Assembly (NCBI GenBank): GCA_003023165.1 | Contig: PXSD01000065.1 | Location: 1 to 13,291, forward strand | Length of the DNA stretch: 13,291 bases | Direction: 5' to 3' | Source of the DNA: Halobacteriales archaeon QS_9_67_15 | Lineage (GTDB): Archaea > Halobacteriota > Halobacteria > Halobacteriales > Haloarculaceae | In this document: positions 6,060 to 13,291 of the stretch, in pieces | Layout: every line of letters starts with the position of its first letter | Position numbering within the stretch: position 1 is the first letter of the stretch | The notes under the pieces: model-generated | What the model was told of the DNA's origin: nothing | The model's input: the letters and a program-made list of their open reading frames with translations, nothing else | Database searches by the model: none | Position numbers and translations under genes: made by a program

Positions 6060-6195
6060 GCCCGGGTGGCTTAGCTGGACATAGCGCCGCACTCATAGGG
6101 TTTCCTTGCGCGGCAGGCCGGCATGCCCCCGCGAGGCCCGTCAGCCTCGAACCTGGGACATGCGGAGATCGAGGGTTCGGAGCCCTCCCCGGGCA
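6060..6195 (+). tRNA. tRNA-Met (CAT), elongator-type, with intron
   Basis: The acceptor stem GCCCGGG (6060-6066) pairs with CCCGGGC (6188-6194), followed by A73 at 6195; CCA is not encoded. The D stem is GCT/AGC, the anticodon stem CCGCA (6087-6091) with TGCGG (6161-6165), the anticodon CAT at 6094-6096, and the T arm GAGGG-TTCGGAG-CCCTC. A 62-nt intron at 6098-6159 separates positions 37 and 38. Elongator tRNA-Met with an intron at this site is known in haloarchaea such as Haloferax volcanii. An Ile-decoding CAT tRNA (agmatidine-modified) is the alternative, less likely given the intron. It stands alone, with its own promoter. Confidence 0.92.
6098..6159 (+). other. tRNA-Met intron with canonical bulge-helix-bulge
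   Basis: CTCA (6092-6095) pairs with TGGG (6154-6157, one G-U pair) as the 4-bp central helix. The 5' bulge is TA|G (6096-6098) and the 3' bulge AC|A (6158-6160). The intron-side helix is GGTT (6099-6102) with AACC (6150-6153). This is the full archaeal splicing-endonuclease substrate and fixes the cuts after 6097 and after 6159. The interior has a further GC-rich hairpin (CGCGG about 6109-6113 with CCGCG about 6129-6133). Confidence 0.85.
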
Positions 6196-6288
6196 TACTT
6201 CGTCTGTGACCGCTGTGAAAGCGACTGCGTCGTCGGCGAGCGGAACTACTCGGAGCAGCGCAGTCAGAGGAAAAATACGTCTAGGGAC

Positions 6289-6879
6289 TCAGACGTCGCC
6301 GGGGAACTCCTGGAAGAGCGTCTCGAAGTCTTCGGCGTCGCTGAGGTCGGAGACGGACTCATCGGCCTCCTCGCGAAGCTCCTCGACCTCGGTTTCGAGT
6401 TCCTCGTACTCCTCGTTGTTCTGGAGTTCGACGTGGTCCTTCTCGGCTTCGAGCGTCGCCTTCTTGGACGCGAGCGAGAAGAACTCCTGCATCCGCTCGT
6501 CGTAGTTCTCGCGGCTCAACATCCTGTCGACCGCGCCGCGGAGGTCGTCGAGCATTACCGGTTTGGTGAGATAGTCGTCGAAGGGCATGTCGACGATATC
6601 GAAGTCAGGATCCACCGCAGTCACCATCACGACGCGACACTCCAGGCTTCGACCGCGCAGGACCTCAAGCACCTCGTCGCCGTTCATCTCCGGCATCTGC
6701 CGGTCGAGGAACACCACGTCCACGCCCTCGTCTGCCTCTTCCAGCGCTTCCTCGGCACCGTACGCGGTCCGGACATCGTACTCTCCCTCCATCCACGTGG
6801 AGTACAGATCGGCGATGTCGCGCTCGTCGTCGACGACGAGAATGGTCACTTCCTCGGAGTTGCTCTTCGACGATATCAT
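6289..6879 (-). CDS. REC-HalX response regulator
   Basis: A 196-residue two-component response regulator. The receiver domain (about 11-120) has the acidic pair Asp17-Asp18 (VDDERD), phosphoacceptor Asp59 (VVFLDRQMPEMNG), Thr87 (VMVTAVD) and Lys106 (YLTKPV). The C-terminal part (about 120-165, MLSRENYDERMQEFFSLASK) is the haloarchaeal HalX domain, followed by an acidic coiled tail. HalX regulators probably act in transcription or signalling but lack a classical DNA-binding helix-turn-helix. No histidine kinase is nearby, so its partner is elsewhere. ATG 6879 is supported by AGGAG about 6 nt upstream. Two copies of GATAATCGG (minus strand) lie 32-40 and 69-77 nt upstream of the start and may include the TATA element or an operator. 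Confidence 0.92.
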   Translation of the reverse strand: MISSKSNSEEVTILVVDDERDIADLYSTWMEGEYDVRTAYGAEEALEEADEGVDVVFLDRQMPEMNGDEVLEVLRGRSLECRVVMVTAVDPDFDIVDMPFDDYLTKPVMLDDLRGAVDRMLSRENYDERMQEFFSLASKKATLEAEKDHVELQNNEEYEELETEVEELREEADESVSDLSDAEDFETLFQEFPGDV

Positions 6880-6910
6880 CGTAGCTCCTGTGCGCTATCT
6901 GTACGGACTA

Positions 6911-6957
6911 CCGATTATCTGGGGAAACAGAAGATAAATCCACCCCGCCGATTATCA
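6911..6957 (-). promoter_or_regulatory. Promoter region of the HalX regulator with a 9-bp direct repeat
   Basis: CCGATTATC occurs at 6911-6919 and 6948-6956 (plus strand), 37 bp apart. Read on the minus strand as GATAATCGG, the nearer copy could serve as the TATA element 32-40 nt before the ATG; another AT-rich stretch, ATTTATC (6933-6939), lies between them. The repeat may be an operator; I know no regulator for it. Confidence 0.35.
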
Positions 6958-7069
6958 GGTGCGAAAATAGTCGCCCGGGTTCACCCGAGAAATGTCGCCG
7001 AAATGTACGATTCTCGGTGGTTTCGTCGTCATCGACGGAACTATGTCGTCGAGCGTCGTTGCTGAGAGC

Positions 7070-7435
7070 ATGGAGGAGGAGTCCGACGACCCGACGCGCA
7101 TCCGGACACTGGCGGTCACGGCGGACGATGCGGTCTCCGCCCTCGAAGCGCGCGAGCAACGGGACCGACCGGTCGTGCTCCGAGCGACACCGCCGTTCAG
7201 CGGTCGGATGCGGGCTCGCCTCCACGTCGTCGCCGACGAGGACCACGTAGACCCCGCACCGCTGCACGTCGCACCCGACGCGTTGCTCGACGAGTCCGCG
7301 CCGGAGCGCCACCACGACCGCCATCAGGAGGCGGTGTCGACGTGGCGAGAGCGCGTCCGCGACCACTTCGACGGCACCGTCGCCGTGGAGACGCCGTCCG
7401 GCCCCCACAAGGTCGACCTGACGGTTCTCGGCTGA
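7070..7435 (+). CDS. Conserved haloarchaeal hypothetical protein
   Basis: About 121 residues from the ATG at 7070. The N-terminal half has DPTRIRTLAVTADDAVSALE followed by RPVVLRATPPFSGRMRARLHV (strand-rich). A middle part rich in His, Asp and Glu follows, then a helix (RHHDRHQEAVSTWRERVRDHF) and a closing strand (VAVETPSGPHKVDLTVLG). I recognise the PPFSGRMRARLHV block as typical of a family found in haloarchaea but can give no function. There is no membrane segment, and no catalytic motif is evident. The start is uncertain: ATG 7043 and ATG 6992 are in frame, and an AT-rich AAAATAG 22-28 nt before 6992 could make a leaderless start there, but the extra residues look unconserved. It is divergent from the HalX regulator. 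Confidence 0.75.
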   Translation: MEEESDDPTRIRTLAVTADDAVSALEAREQRDRPVVLRATPPFSGRMRARLHVVADEDHVDPAPLHVAPDALLDESAPERHHDRHQEAVSTWRERVRDHFDGTVAVETPSGPHKVDLTVLG

Positions 7436-7520
7436 CCGACGCTCCGATCGACGCGACAGGGCTCGACTCAGCCGCGTTCGAGTCGATCCTCGACATCTCG
7501 AAATCGTCTGAGGATCGTCG

Positions 7521-7612
7521 ATAAAACGTCTGCTCTATCCTCGGCCGATGATGAAAGGTTCCGTGACGGAGTAAAACGTTGACTACGGACCTTCCGGACG
7601 CGTGAAACGTTG
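7521..7612 (+). promoter_or_regulatory. Repeated GTRAAACGTTG motif upstream of the 7683 gene
   Basis: GTAAAACGTTG at 7571-7581 and GTGAAACGTTG at 7602-7612 differ at one position and are 31 bp apart, about three helical turns. A weaker relative, ATAAAACGTCTG, is at 7521-7532. They lie in the 247-bp gap between two plus-strand genes and could be operators; nothing else is recognisable in this gap. Confidence 0.35.
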
Positions 7613-7682
7613 TGAAATCACCGGAAGACTCGGGCGGTTATAAGGTAATATCGGACTATTATGAAATCACGAGGTTCCCCGT

Positions 7683-7934
7683 ATGTCAAGTCGTACGTCC
7701 GGTCTCACGCCCTCGCTCGAACGACTCGACGTCTCGCTGCCAGACGTCGACAGGAGCGTCGTCGCACCGATCACCGCCGTCGCCTTCTGGGCGGCCGTTG
7801 CACTCCCGTTCCTCCACCTCCCGCTGTTGCTCGCGACGGGCCTCTCGTCGGAGCCATACGCCAACGCGTTCGTCGCGCTGCTGGTGTTGAACGTGGTCTC
7901 GCTGCTGGTCGGTCACTCCCACTACCGGGACTGA
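7683..7934 (+). CDS. Small two-helix membrane protein
   Basis: 83 residues: a polar N-terminus (about 1-25, MSSRTSGLTPSLERLDVSLP), then two hydrophobic segments at about 27-52 (VAPITAVAFWAAVALPFLHL and following) and 59-77 (ANAFVALLVLNVVSLLVGH), and a short polar tail HSHYRD. It has the look of small haloarchaeal membrane proteins of unknown function. An AT-rich stretch (TTATAAGGTAATAT, about 7636-7649) lies 34-47 nt upstream and CTATTAT about 22-29 nt upstream; either could be the TATA element. It is convergent with the transporter gene, 53 bp between the stops. Confidence 0.75.
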   Translation: MSSRTSGLTPSLERLDVSLPDVDRSVVAPITAVAFWAAVALPFLHLPLLLATGLSSEPYANAFVALLVLNVVSLLVGHSHYRD

Positions 7935-7987
7935 CTGGTTCGAGAGAACACACCTGACGGCCCGTCGGAAGTCGTCCTTCACTCACG

Positions 7988-8926
7988 TCACTCGGTGTTG
8001 CCCAGCGCGGCGCGCAGTTGCGGCAACTCGCGCCTGAGTGCCTGCCGCTTGATCAGGACGAACCCCACGAAGATACAACAGAAGCCGACGGCGGTCCAGA
8101 TGTCGACGACCTCCTGTAGGAAGAGAAACCCCGTCAACGCCGCGAACAGCGGTGCGACGTACGAGACGAGGTTGATCTCGACCGGGCCGAGCCGGTCCAG
8201 GAGGTCGAAGTAGATGAGGAAACCGGCTGCGCTCGCACCGAGCGAGAGGTACGCGAGCGACCAGAGAGCCGTCCCCGACCACGTGACGGCGGACAGCGAC
8301 TCGCCGAGACTGAGACTGACGACGTGCATCAGGCCAGCACCGCCCAGCATCGACCACGCCTCCATCGTCTCGATCTCGACGCCCGAGTCGAGATACGTCG
8401 TGACGACGCTCCCGAGGGCGAACGAGAGCGCCGCCGCGAACACGAGCAACTGGGGTATCATCTCACTGGTCAACAGCGCGTTCGGGTCGGGCTGGGACAC
8501 GGCGACGACGCCCACAATGCCCAGCAGGATACCGACGATCCCGACCGCGGAGAGCCGCTCGTCCGGAAGGAGGCCCCGGGCGAAGACTGTCGTCAACACC
8601 GGCGAGAGGCTGACGATGACGGCCGCGGCGGCACTGGTCGTCCCCTGCTCGCCGACGAACAGGAAGGCGTGATAGGCCGCGATCATGAGCGACGCGCCGA
8701 CGGCGACCGTCGCCCACTCGCCGCGGCCGCGCGGGCGCCACTGCTCGGTTCTGACAGCCGCGTACGCGAGCATCACGATACCCGCGATGTCGTACCGAAG
8801 CGCGGCGAACAGGACTGGCGGGAACGCCGCCAGCCCCGCCTTGATCGCCATGAACGCCGACCCCCACAGCGCGGAGAGCAGGAGAAACAGCCCGAGGTTC
8901 CGGTAGGTGGACACGGACTGTCCCAT
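7988..8926 (-). CDS. DMT-superfamily (EamA-type) transporter
   Basis: A 312-residue integral membrane protein with about ten hydrophobic helices in two halves, the usual EamA repeat. The first half begins FLLLSALWGSAFMAIKAGLA with the typical WGS/NF-like motif at the first helix and has PVLFAALRYDIAG; the second half ends with VSYVAPLFAALTGFLFLQEV (a typical P-V-x-A-x-L-x-G-x-x-x-L-x-E pattern) and VGFVLI. The family exports or imports small metabolites such as amino acids; the substrate cannot be predicted. The ATG at 8926 begins directly before the first helix; the open frame up to 9040 would add a basic tail and overlap the divergent promoter. An AT-rich stretch, GAAAAATTC (about 8943-8951 on the minus strand), may be its TATA element. 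Confidence 0.9.
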   Translation of the reverse strand: MGQSVSTYRNLGLFLLLSALWGSAFMAIKAGLAAFPPVLFAALRYDIAGIVMLAYAAVRTEQWRPRGRGEWATVAVGASLMIAAYHAFLFVGEQGTTSAAAAVIVSLSPVLTTVFARGLLPDERLSAVGIVGILLGIVGVVAVSQPDPNALLTSEMIPQLLVFAAALSFALGSVVTTYLDSGVEIETMEAWSMLGGAGLMHVVSLSLGESLSAVTWSGTALWSLAYLSLGASAAGFLIYFDLLDRLGPVEINLVSYVAPLFAALTGFLFLQEVVDIWTAVGFCCIFVGFVLIKRQALRRELPQLRAALGNTE

Positions 8927-9041
8927 TCGCTCGGGCGTGCCTGAATTTTTCGACTCGTGCCCGTCGCGCCGCACCGAACCGGACGACCCGGGTCGCGCGT
9001 CCACTCGACCGCGCGGGTCACCCCTACGAAACCCCCACACG

Positions 9042-9048
9042 TTTAAAT
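9042..9048 (+). promoter_or_regulatory. TATA element for ribonuclease HI
   Basis: TTTAAAT, 23-29 nt upstream of the ATG at 9071, with CACG before it. The spacing implies a leaderless transcript and fixes the start of the RNase H gene. Confidence 0.7.
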
Positions 9049-9070
9049 CACCCGATCACCAAGGCATCGT

Positions 9071-9736
9071 ATGGCCGCATACGGCCGGCCGACCCTTCGG
9101 GACTTGTTCGACGAGGCACCGACGCCGCACATCGCCCACCCGCCTCGCACACACCATCGAGACTTCTATCTCGCCACCGACGGTTCGTATCGAGCGAGCG
9201 GTGGCACTGCGCCGGGCGAGGACTCCCGGGAGTTCACCGGCGGACTGGGTGTGGTCATCGAGACGCGCGACGGCGAACGCGTCGCGCGGCTGTCGGTCCC
9301 CAACCGCGCGCCCGACAACAACGTCGCGGAGTATCGGGCGCTCCACCTCGGACTCGACGTACTCGCCGCCCGCTCCCCGTCGGACGCGAGCGTCGGCGTC
9401 CTCATCGACCACGACGCCCTCGCCGAGAACGTCAACGCGGCGGTCCTGACCGACCGCGACCCCGGGTTCGAGTCGACGCAGTCGGTCTCGCATCCGCCCC
9501 GGATCGGCCTCCACTGGCGGGGCATCCGCTCCCGACTCCGGGACTTCGCGGAGATCCGTGCGGCTCGCCTCAACAGTGGACACAACCCCGCGCACCCGCT
9601 CGCGAACGCCCCCGACGAGTACGCGCACGTCAACAGCGAACCCGACCGCTGTCTCCTCCCCGAAGCGCCCTCGACGACCGGTGACGACCGCTACCCGCCG
9701 CCGTCCCGGGCCGACCGCGGGAGTGCATCGGACTGA
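9071..9736 (+). CDS. rnhA: Ribonuclease HI
   Basis: A 221-residue RNase H-fold protein that would cleave the RNA strand of RNA-DNA hybrids. The catalytic acidic residues are visible: Asp37 in LATDGSYR, Glu87 in NNVAEYRALHLGL, Asp113 in LIDHDALAEN, and probably Asp182 in NSGHNPAHPLANAPDEYAHV. Residues 1-30 are an N-terminal extension not part of the fold, and the last 35 residues are a low-complexity polar tail. RNase HI proteins of about 200 residues are known in haloarchaea. ATG 9071 is supported by a TATA element 23-29 nt upstream. It is divergent from the transporter. Its TGA stop is the TGA that borders inverted-repeat copy 3, so the element begins directly after the stop. Confidence 0.88.
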   Translation: MAAYGRPTLRDLFDEAPTPHIAHPPRTHHRDFYLATDGSYRASGGTAPGEDSREFTGGLGVVIETRDGERVARLSVPNRAPDNNVAEYRALHLGLDVLAARSPSDASVGVLIDHDALAENVNAAVLTDRDPGFESTQSVSHPPRIGLHWRGIRSRLRDFAEIRAARLNSGHNPAHPLANAPDEYAHVNSEPDRCLLPEAPSTTGDDRYPPPSRADRGSASD

Positions 9737-9816
9737 TACGGATTATTGTAGATTATTTCCGGAGAGGGCCAACCCCGGGGTCAGCGCGTACCGGTAAATC
9801 GCTCCAATAATCCGTA
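9737..9816 (-). mobile_element. MITE-like inverted-repeat element, copy 3 (short variant)
   Basis: An 80-bp element with TACGGATTATTG termini; the 26 terminal bases of the two ends agree at about 20 positions. On the minus strand its left end shares ATTTACCG with copies 1 and 2, but it is shorter and more divergent, with T for C at the tenth base in both ends. TGA flanks it on both sides (9734-9736, 9817-9819). It fills the gap between the convergent RNase HI gene and the 9826 gene. Confidence 0.75.
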
Positions 9817-9825
9817 TGAGACGAT

Positions 9826-10179
9826 TCAATCTTCCTCGTCGTCCGGCAACTGGTCGATAGCCCGCTCTCGGCTGTGTCTGGCGAGTCCGCCGTGACCGGC
9901 GAACCGACCGAGAGACTGCTCTCTCGGGACCGGTTCCCACCAGTCACCGTCCGCTGGACGAACTCTTCGGATCCACACTGCTGTCAGCAGCAGCCAGAGC
10001 GCGGTGAACAGCACGACGGCCGGGAGTCCGCTCGGCGGCGACAGGCCAACCCCGAGGCGAGTCAACGCCCGGGTGACCGGTCGTGACCCGACAAATAGCA
10101 CACCGAACACGAGGAAGCTCGCGAACACGTACAGGAACACTCGCGTCGGCTGGCCGGAGATATCGACCGTTCGCTCCAT
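9826..10179 (-). CDS. Small two-helix membrane protein with acidic tail
   Basis: 117 residues from the ATG at 10179. Two membrane segments are visible at about 13-33 (RVFLYVFASFLVFGVLFVG) and 50-71 (LPAVVLFTALWLLLTAVWI). A soluble C-terminus follows, with DGDWWEPVPREQSLGRFAGH and an acidic end DDEED. I do not recognise the family. The start at 10179 is preferred over 10203 because GATAGG lies about 25-30 nt upstream on the minus strand, consistent with a leaderless transcript, and because the eight extra residues (MRRFRDRP) are not typical of a start. It lies 84 bp downstream of the DUF5788-like gene on the same strand. Confidence 0.72.
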   Translation of the reverse strand: MERTVDISGQPTRVFLYVFASFLVFGVLFVGSRPVTRALTRLGVGLSPPSGLPAVVLFTALWLLLTAVWIRRVRPADGDWWEPVPREQSLGRFAGHGGLARHSRERAIDQLPDDEED

Positions 10180-10263
10180 CGGTCTATCTCTGAATCGACG
10201 CACCTATCGAACGAATGTCTTGTAGGGCGAGACGTTCTGGCGTCGCCCACCTTGCGAGTCCAG

Positions 10264-10668
10264 TTACGTGGCCTGTTCGACCAGCGACAGCAGTTTCTCG
10301 GCGTCTCTGATCCGCTTTCGTCGCAGTTCCTCGCTCAGACTCGGGGAGTCGAGTCCCTCCAGCGCGTTGATCGCGCGGTCGAGCCCCCTGATGACGTCGA
10401 CGAGCCGTTCACCCTCCTCGTAGGTAATGTCGTCGTCGGCGATCCGCTGTTTCCGCGCCAGCCGTTCCCGTTTGAGTTTCCGCTCCATCTCCTCGATACG
10501 CTCGCGCTCCTCGTCGGGGACCGCCTCCAGACGTTTGCACTCGAAGACGAACTCCCGCAGGTCGACCTCACTCCCCTGAACGGTGACCGTTTCAGGTATC
10601 TCCTCGCCGATGGTCCCGCTCTTGCGCTGCGTCGAATCGAGCAGTCGCTGTCGCTCCCGTTCGTTCAT
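10264..10668 (-). CDS. DUF5788-like small helical protein
   Basis: 134 residues from the ATG at 10668, charged and mostly helical. It has the core block SGTIGEEIPETVTVQGSEVD then LREFVFECKRL, a highly charged helix (VPDEERERIEEMERKLKRER and on to ARKQRI), and a last helical part with ITYEEGERLVDVIRGLDRAI. I recognise this as the haloarchaeal family called DUF5788, from memory; its function is unknown. It has one Cys and no membrane segment. The upstream in-frame ATG at 10728 is rejected: the 20 extra residues lack conservation typical of the family. It is divergent from the winged-helix/Cys-rich gene. Confidence 0.8.
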   Translation of the reverse strand: MNERERQRLLDSTQRKSGTIGEEIPETVTVQGSEVDLREFVFECKRLEAVPDEERERIEEMERKLKRERLARKQRIADDDITYEEGERLVDVIRGLDRAINALEGLDSPSLSEELRRKRIRDAEKLLSLVEQAT

Positions 10669-10841
10669 GATCCCGTCTCTCGGGTCGATTTCGTCTCGAT
10701 ACCGTGTGGCTTCACGCGGACGATGCACCTCGCGCCCGTCCCGCTGGCACAGTTTGTCGTCACCGATGTGATCTCCGAGGCAATCGGTTGTAAGCGCTCG
10801 GAGCAGCGGATTACTCCAATTGTTCTGACAGGAAGGTAGCG

Positions 10842-10846
10842 TTTAG
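10842..10846 (+). promoter_or_regulatory. TATA element for the 10871 gene
   Basis: GTTTAG (core TTTAG), 25-29 nt before the ATG at 10871, fits the TATA position for leaderless transcription. Confidence 0.5.
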
Positions 10847-10870
10847 TCGGCCGAGACCGAACCGGAGCGT

Positions 10871-11761
10871 ATGGCGGGAGACGAGTCGACAGTGGCGTTC
10901 GAGGTCCTCAGCAACGAGACCAGAGTCGAGATCCTCCGGTCGCTGGCCGACGCCTTCGCCGAATCGCCGACCGACCCGTTTCTCGACTACAGCGAGCTCC
11001 GGGCGGCGGTCGGGATGCGCGATAAGGGCAACTTCAACTACCCCCTCGACCGGCTCGACGACCTCCTCGTGGACGGGCCCGAGGGGTACGCCGTATCCAG
11101 CGTCGGTCTCGAAGTCGTCTCCGCGCTGGCCTCCGGGTCGCTAAACCCCGACTGGACGTGGGGGCCAGTCGACGCTCCCGGAGCGTGTTTCTTCTGTGGA
11201 GACTCGCTCGCGCTCCGCTACGAGAACGGTCACCTCCGCCTCACCTGTGACACGGACGAGCACGCCCTGCTGTTTCCCGTCGCCCCACGGCTCCTCGATA
11301 GTACGGCAGACGCGCGGGGTGACGTCGTCGAACGAGTCGCTGTGAGCAGCTATCGGCAGGTGCTCCAGCTCCGTCACGGGATCTGCCCCGAGTGTCAGGG
11401 TGCTGTGACACCGGAGATCGCGCCGGAACCCAAACCCGACCAGGGCGGCTACTACTTCCACGGCGACTGTCAGGGGTGTGGCTTCCAGCACGGGTATCCC
11501 GTCGGTGCGGCCGTCCTCACACACCCCGACGTGGTCGCTGCCTGTTCCGAGCGGGACATCGACGTTCGGACGACGCCGTTCTGGACGCTGGAGTGGTGCC
11601 ACGTGGGCCACGAAACTGTCGTTTCGGTGGACCCCCTGCGCGTCCGCGTGGACGTGCAACTGGACGGCGAAACGCTGTCGCTCACCCTCGACAGTGGGGC
11701 CACAGTCGTCTCGACGGAACGGTCTGAAACGGCGCGAAGTAAACGTTCGGAAACTGAGTGA
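10871..11761 (+). CDS. Winged-helix regulator with Cys-rich C-terminal domain
   Basis: A 296-residue protein. Residues 5-90 are an ArsR-like winged helix (VLSNETRVEILRSLADAFAE, LDYSELRAAVGMRDKGNFNY, DLLVDGPEGYAVSSVGLEVV). Residues 103-245 are rich in Cys: CFFC (106-109), Cys126, CPEC (172-175), CQGC (200-203), Cys225 and Cys243, probably binding one or two zinc ions. The C-terminal part is strand-rich and hydrophilic (residues 249-281) with a charged tail. Haloarchaea carry many such HTH proteins with a zinc-ribbon-like effector part, thought to be transcriptional regulators; the ligand is unknown. The ATG is supported by a TATA element 25-29 nt upstream. It is convergent with the malic enzyme gene, with 28 bp between the stops. 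Confidence 0.85.
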   Translation: MAGDESTVAFEVLSNETRVEILRSLADAFAESPTDPFLDYSELRAAVGMRDKGNFNYPLDRLDDLLVDGPEGYAVSSVGLEVVSALASGSLNPDWTWGPVDAPGACFFCGDSLALRYENGHLRLTCDTDEHALLFPVAPRLLDSTADARGDVVERVAVSSYRQVLQLRHGICPECQGAVTPEIAPEPKPDQGGYYFHGDCQGCGFQHGYPVGAAVLTHPDVVAACSERDIDVRTTPFWTLEWCHVGHETVVSVDPLRVRVDVQLDGETLSLTLDSGATVVSTERSETARSKRSETE

Positions 11762-11789
11762 AAGGATTCGACTACCGTGGCCTGTGACC

Positions 11790-13291
<1,502 letters not shown>

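Noticed and set aside
5786..6092. Short open frames on both strands over cassette B
   Set aside because: They cross repeat and hairpin sequence, have no family resemblance and no convincing start signal.
6106..7065. Plus-strand open frame of 319 codons across the tRNA and opposite the HalX regulator
   Set aside because: It starts inside the tRNA intron and runs antisense to a well-supported response regulator.

Overview
The window reads as chromosomal DNA of a haloarchaeon (class Halobacteria). It has high GC, proteins rich in Asp/Glu, several start codons with an archaeal TATA element 23-30 nt upstream and no leader, a HalX-type response regulator, a spliced elongator tRNA-Met with a textbook bulge-helix-bulge motif, and several small protein families that I know only from haloarchaea. 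No rRNA, CRISPR array, full transposon or phage gene is visible. I cannot fix the genus.

Layout. 1-231: intergenic, with short repeats. 232-2512 (minus): a membrane-anchored molybdopterin oxidoreductase of the sulfite oxidase family, then a winged-helix regulator and a three-helix membrane protein that form a tight pair. 2663-2782 (plus): a 39-residue zinc-finger microprotein whose stop codon abuts a 107-bp inverted-repeat element. 2920-3532 (minus): a broken TVP38/TMEM64 membrane protein gene. 3635-3994 (plus): a small Cys-containing regulator-like protein. 4011-5453 (minus): an unusual protein with two PH-like domains, a long disordered acidic stretch and a C-terminal coiled coil. 5485-6025: a repeat-dense stretch without a gene, holding a second inverted-repeat element between two oppositely oriented hairpin cassettes. 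6060-6195: intron-containing tRNA-Met(CAT). 6289-6879 (minus): a REC-HalX response regulator. 7070-7934 (plus): two small conserved haloarchaeal proteins. 7988-8926 (minus) and 9071-9736 (plus): a divergent DMT transporter and ribonuclease HI; the RNase H stop codon abuts the third inverted-repeat element. 9826-10668 (minus): two small proteins. 10871-11761 (plus): a winged-helix protein with a Cys-rich C-terminus. 11790 to the right edge (minus): malic enzyme fused to a phosphotransacetylase-like domain, cut by the window edge.

Most genes are housekeeping or small haloarchaeal families without an obvious joint pathway; no multi-gene defence or biosynthetic system is evident. The most notable content is non-coding. 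Three related MITE-like elements occur in two orientations, always between TGA triplets on the plus strand, two of which are the stop codons of real genes. A pair of structure-conserved but sequence-variable hairpin cassettes surrounds the middle element.
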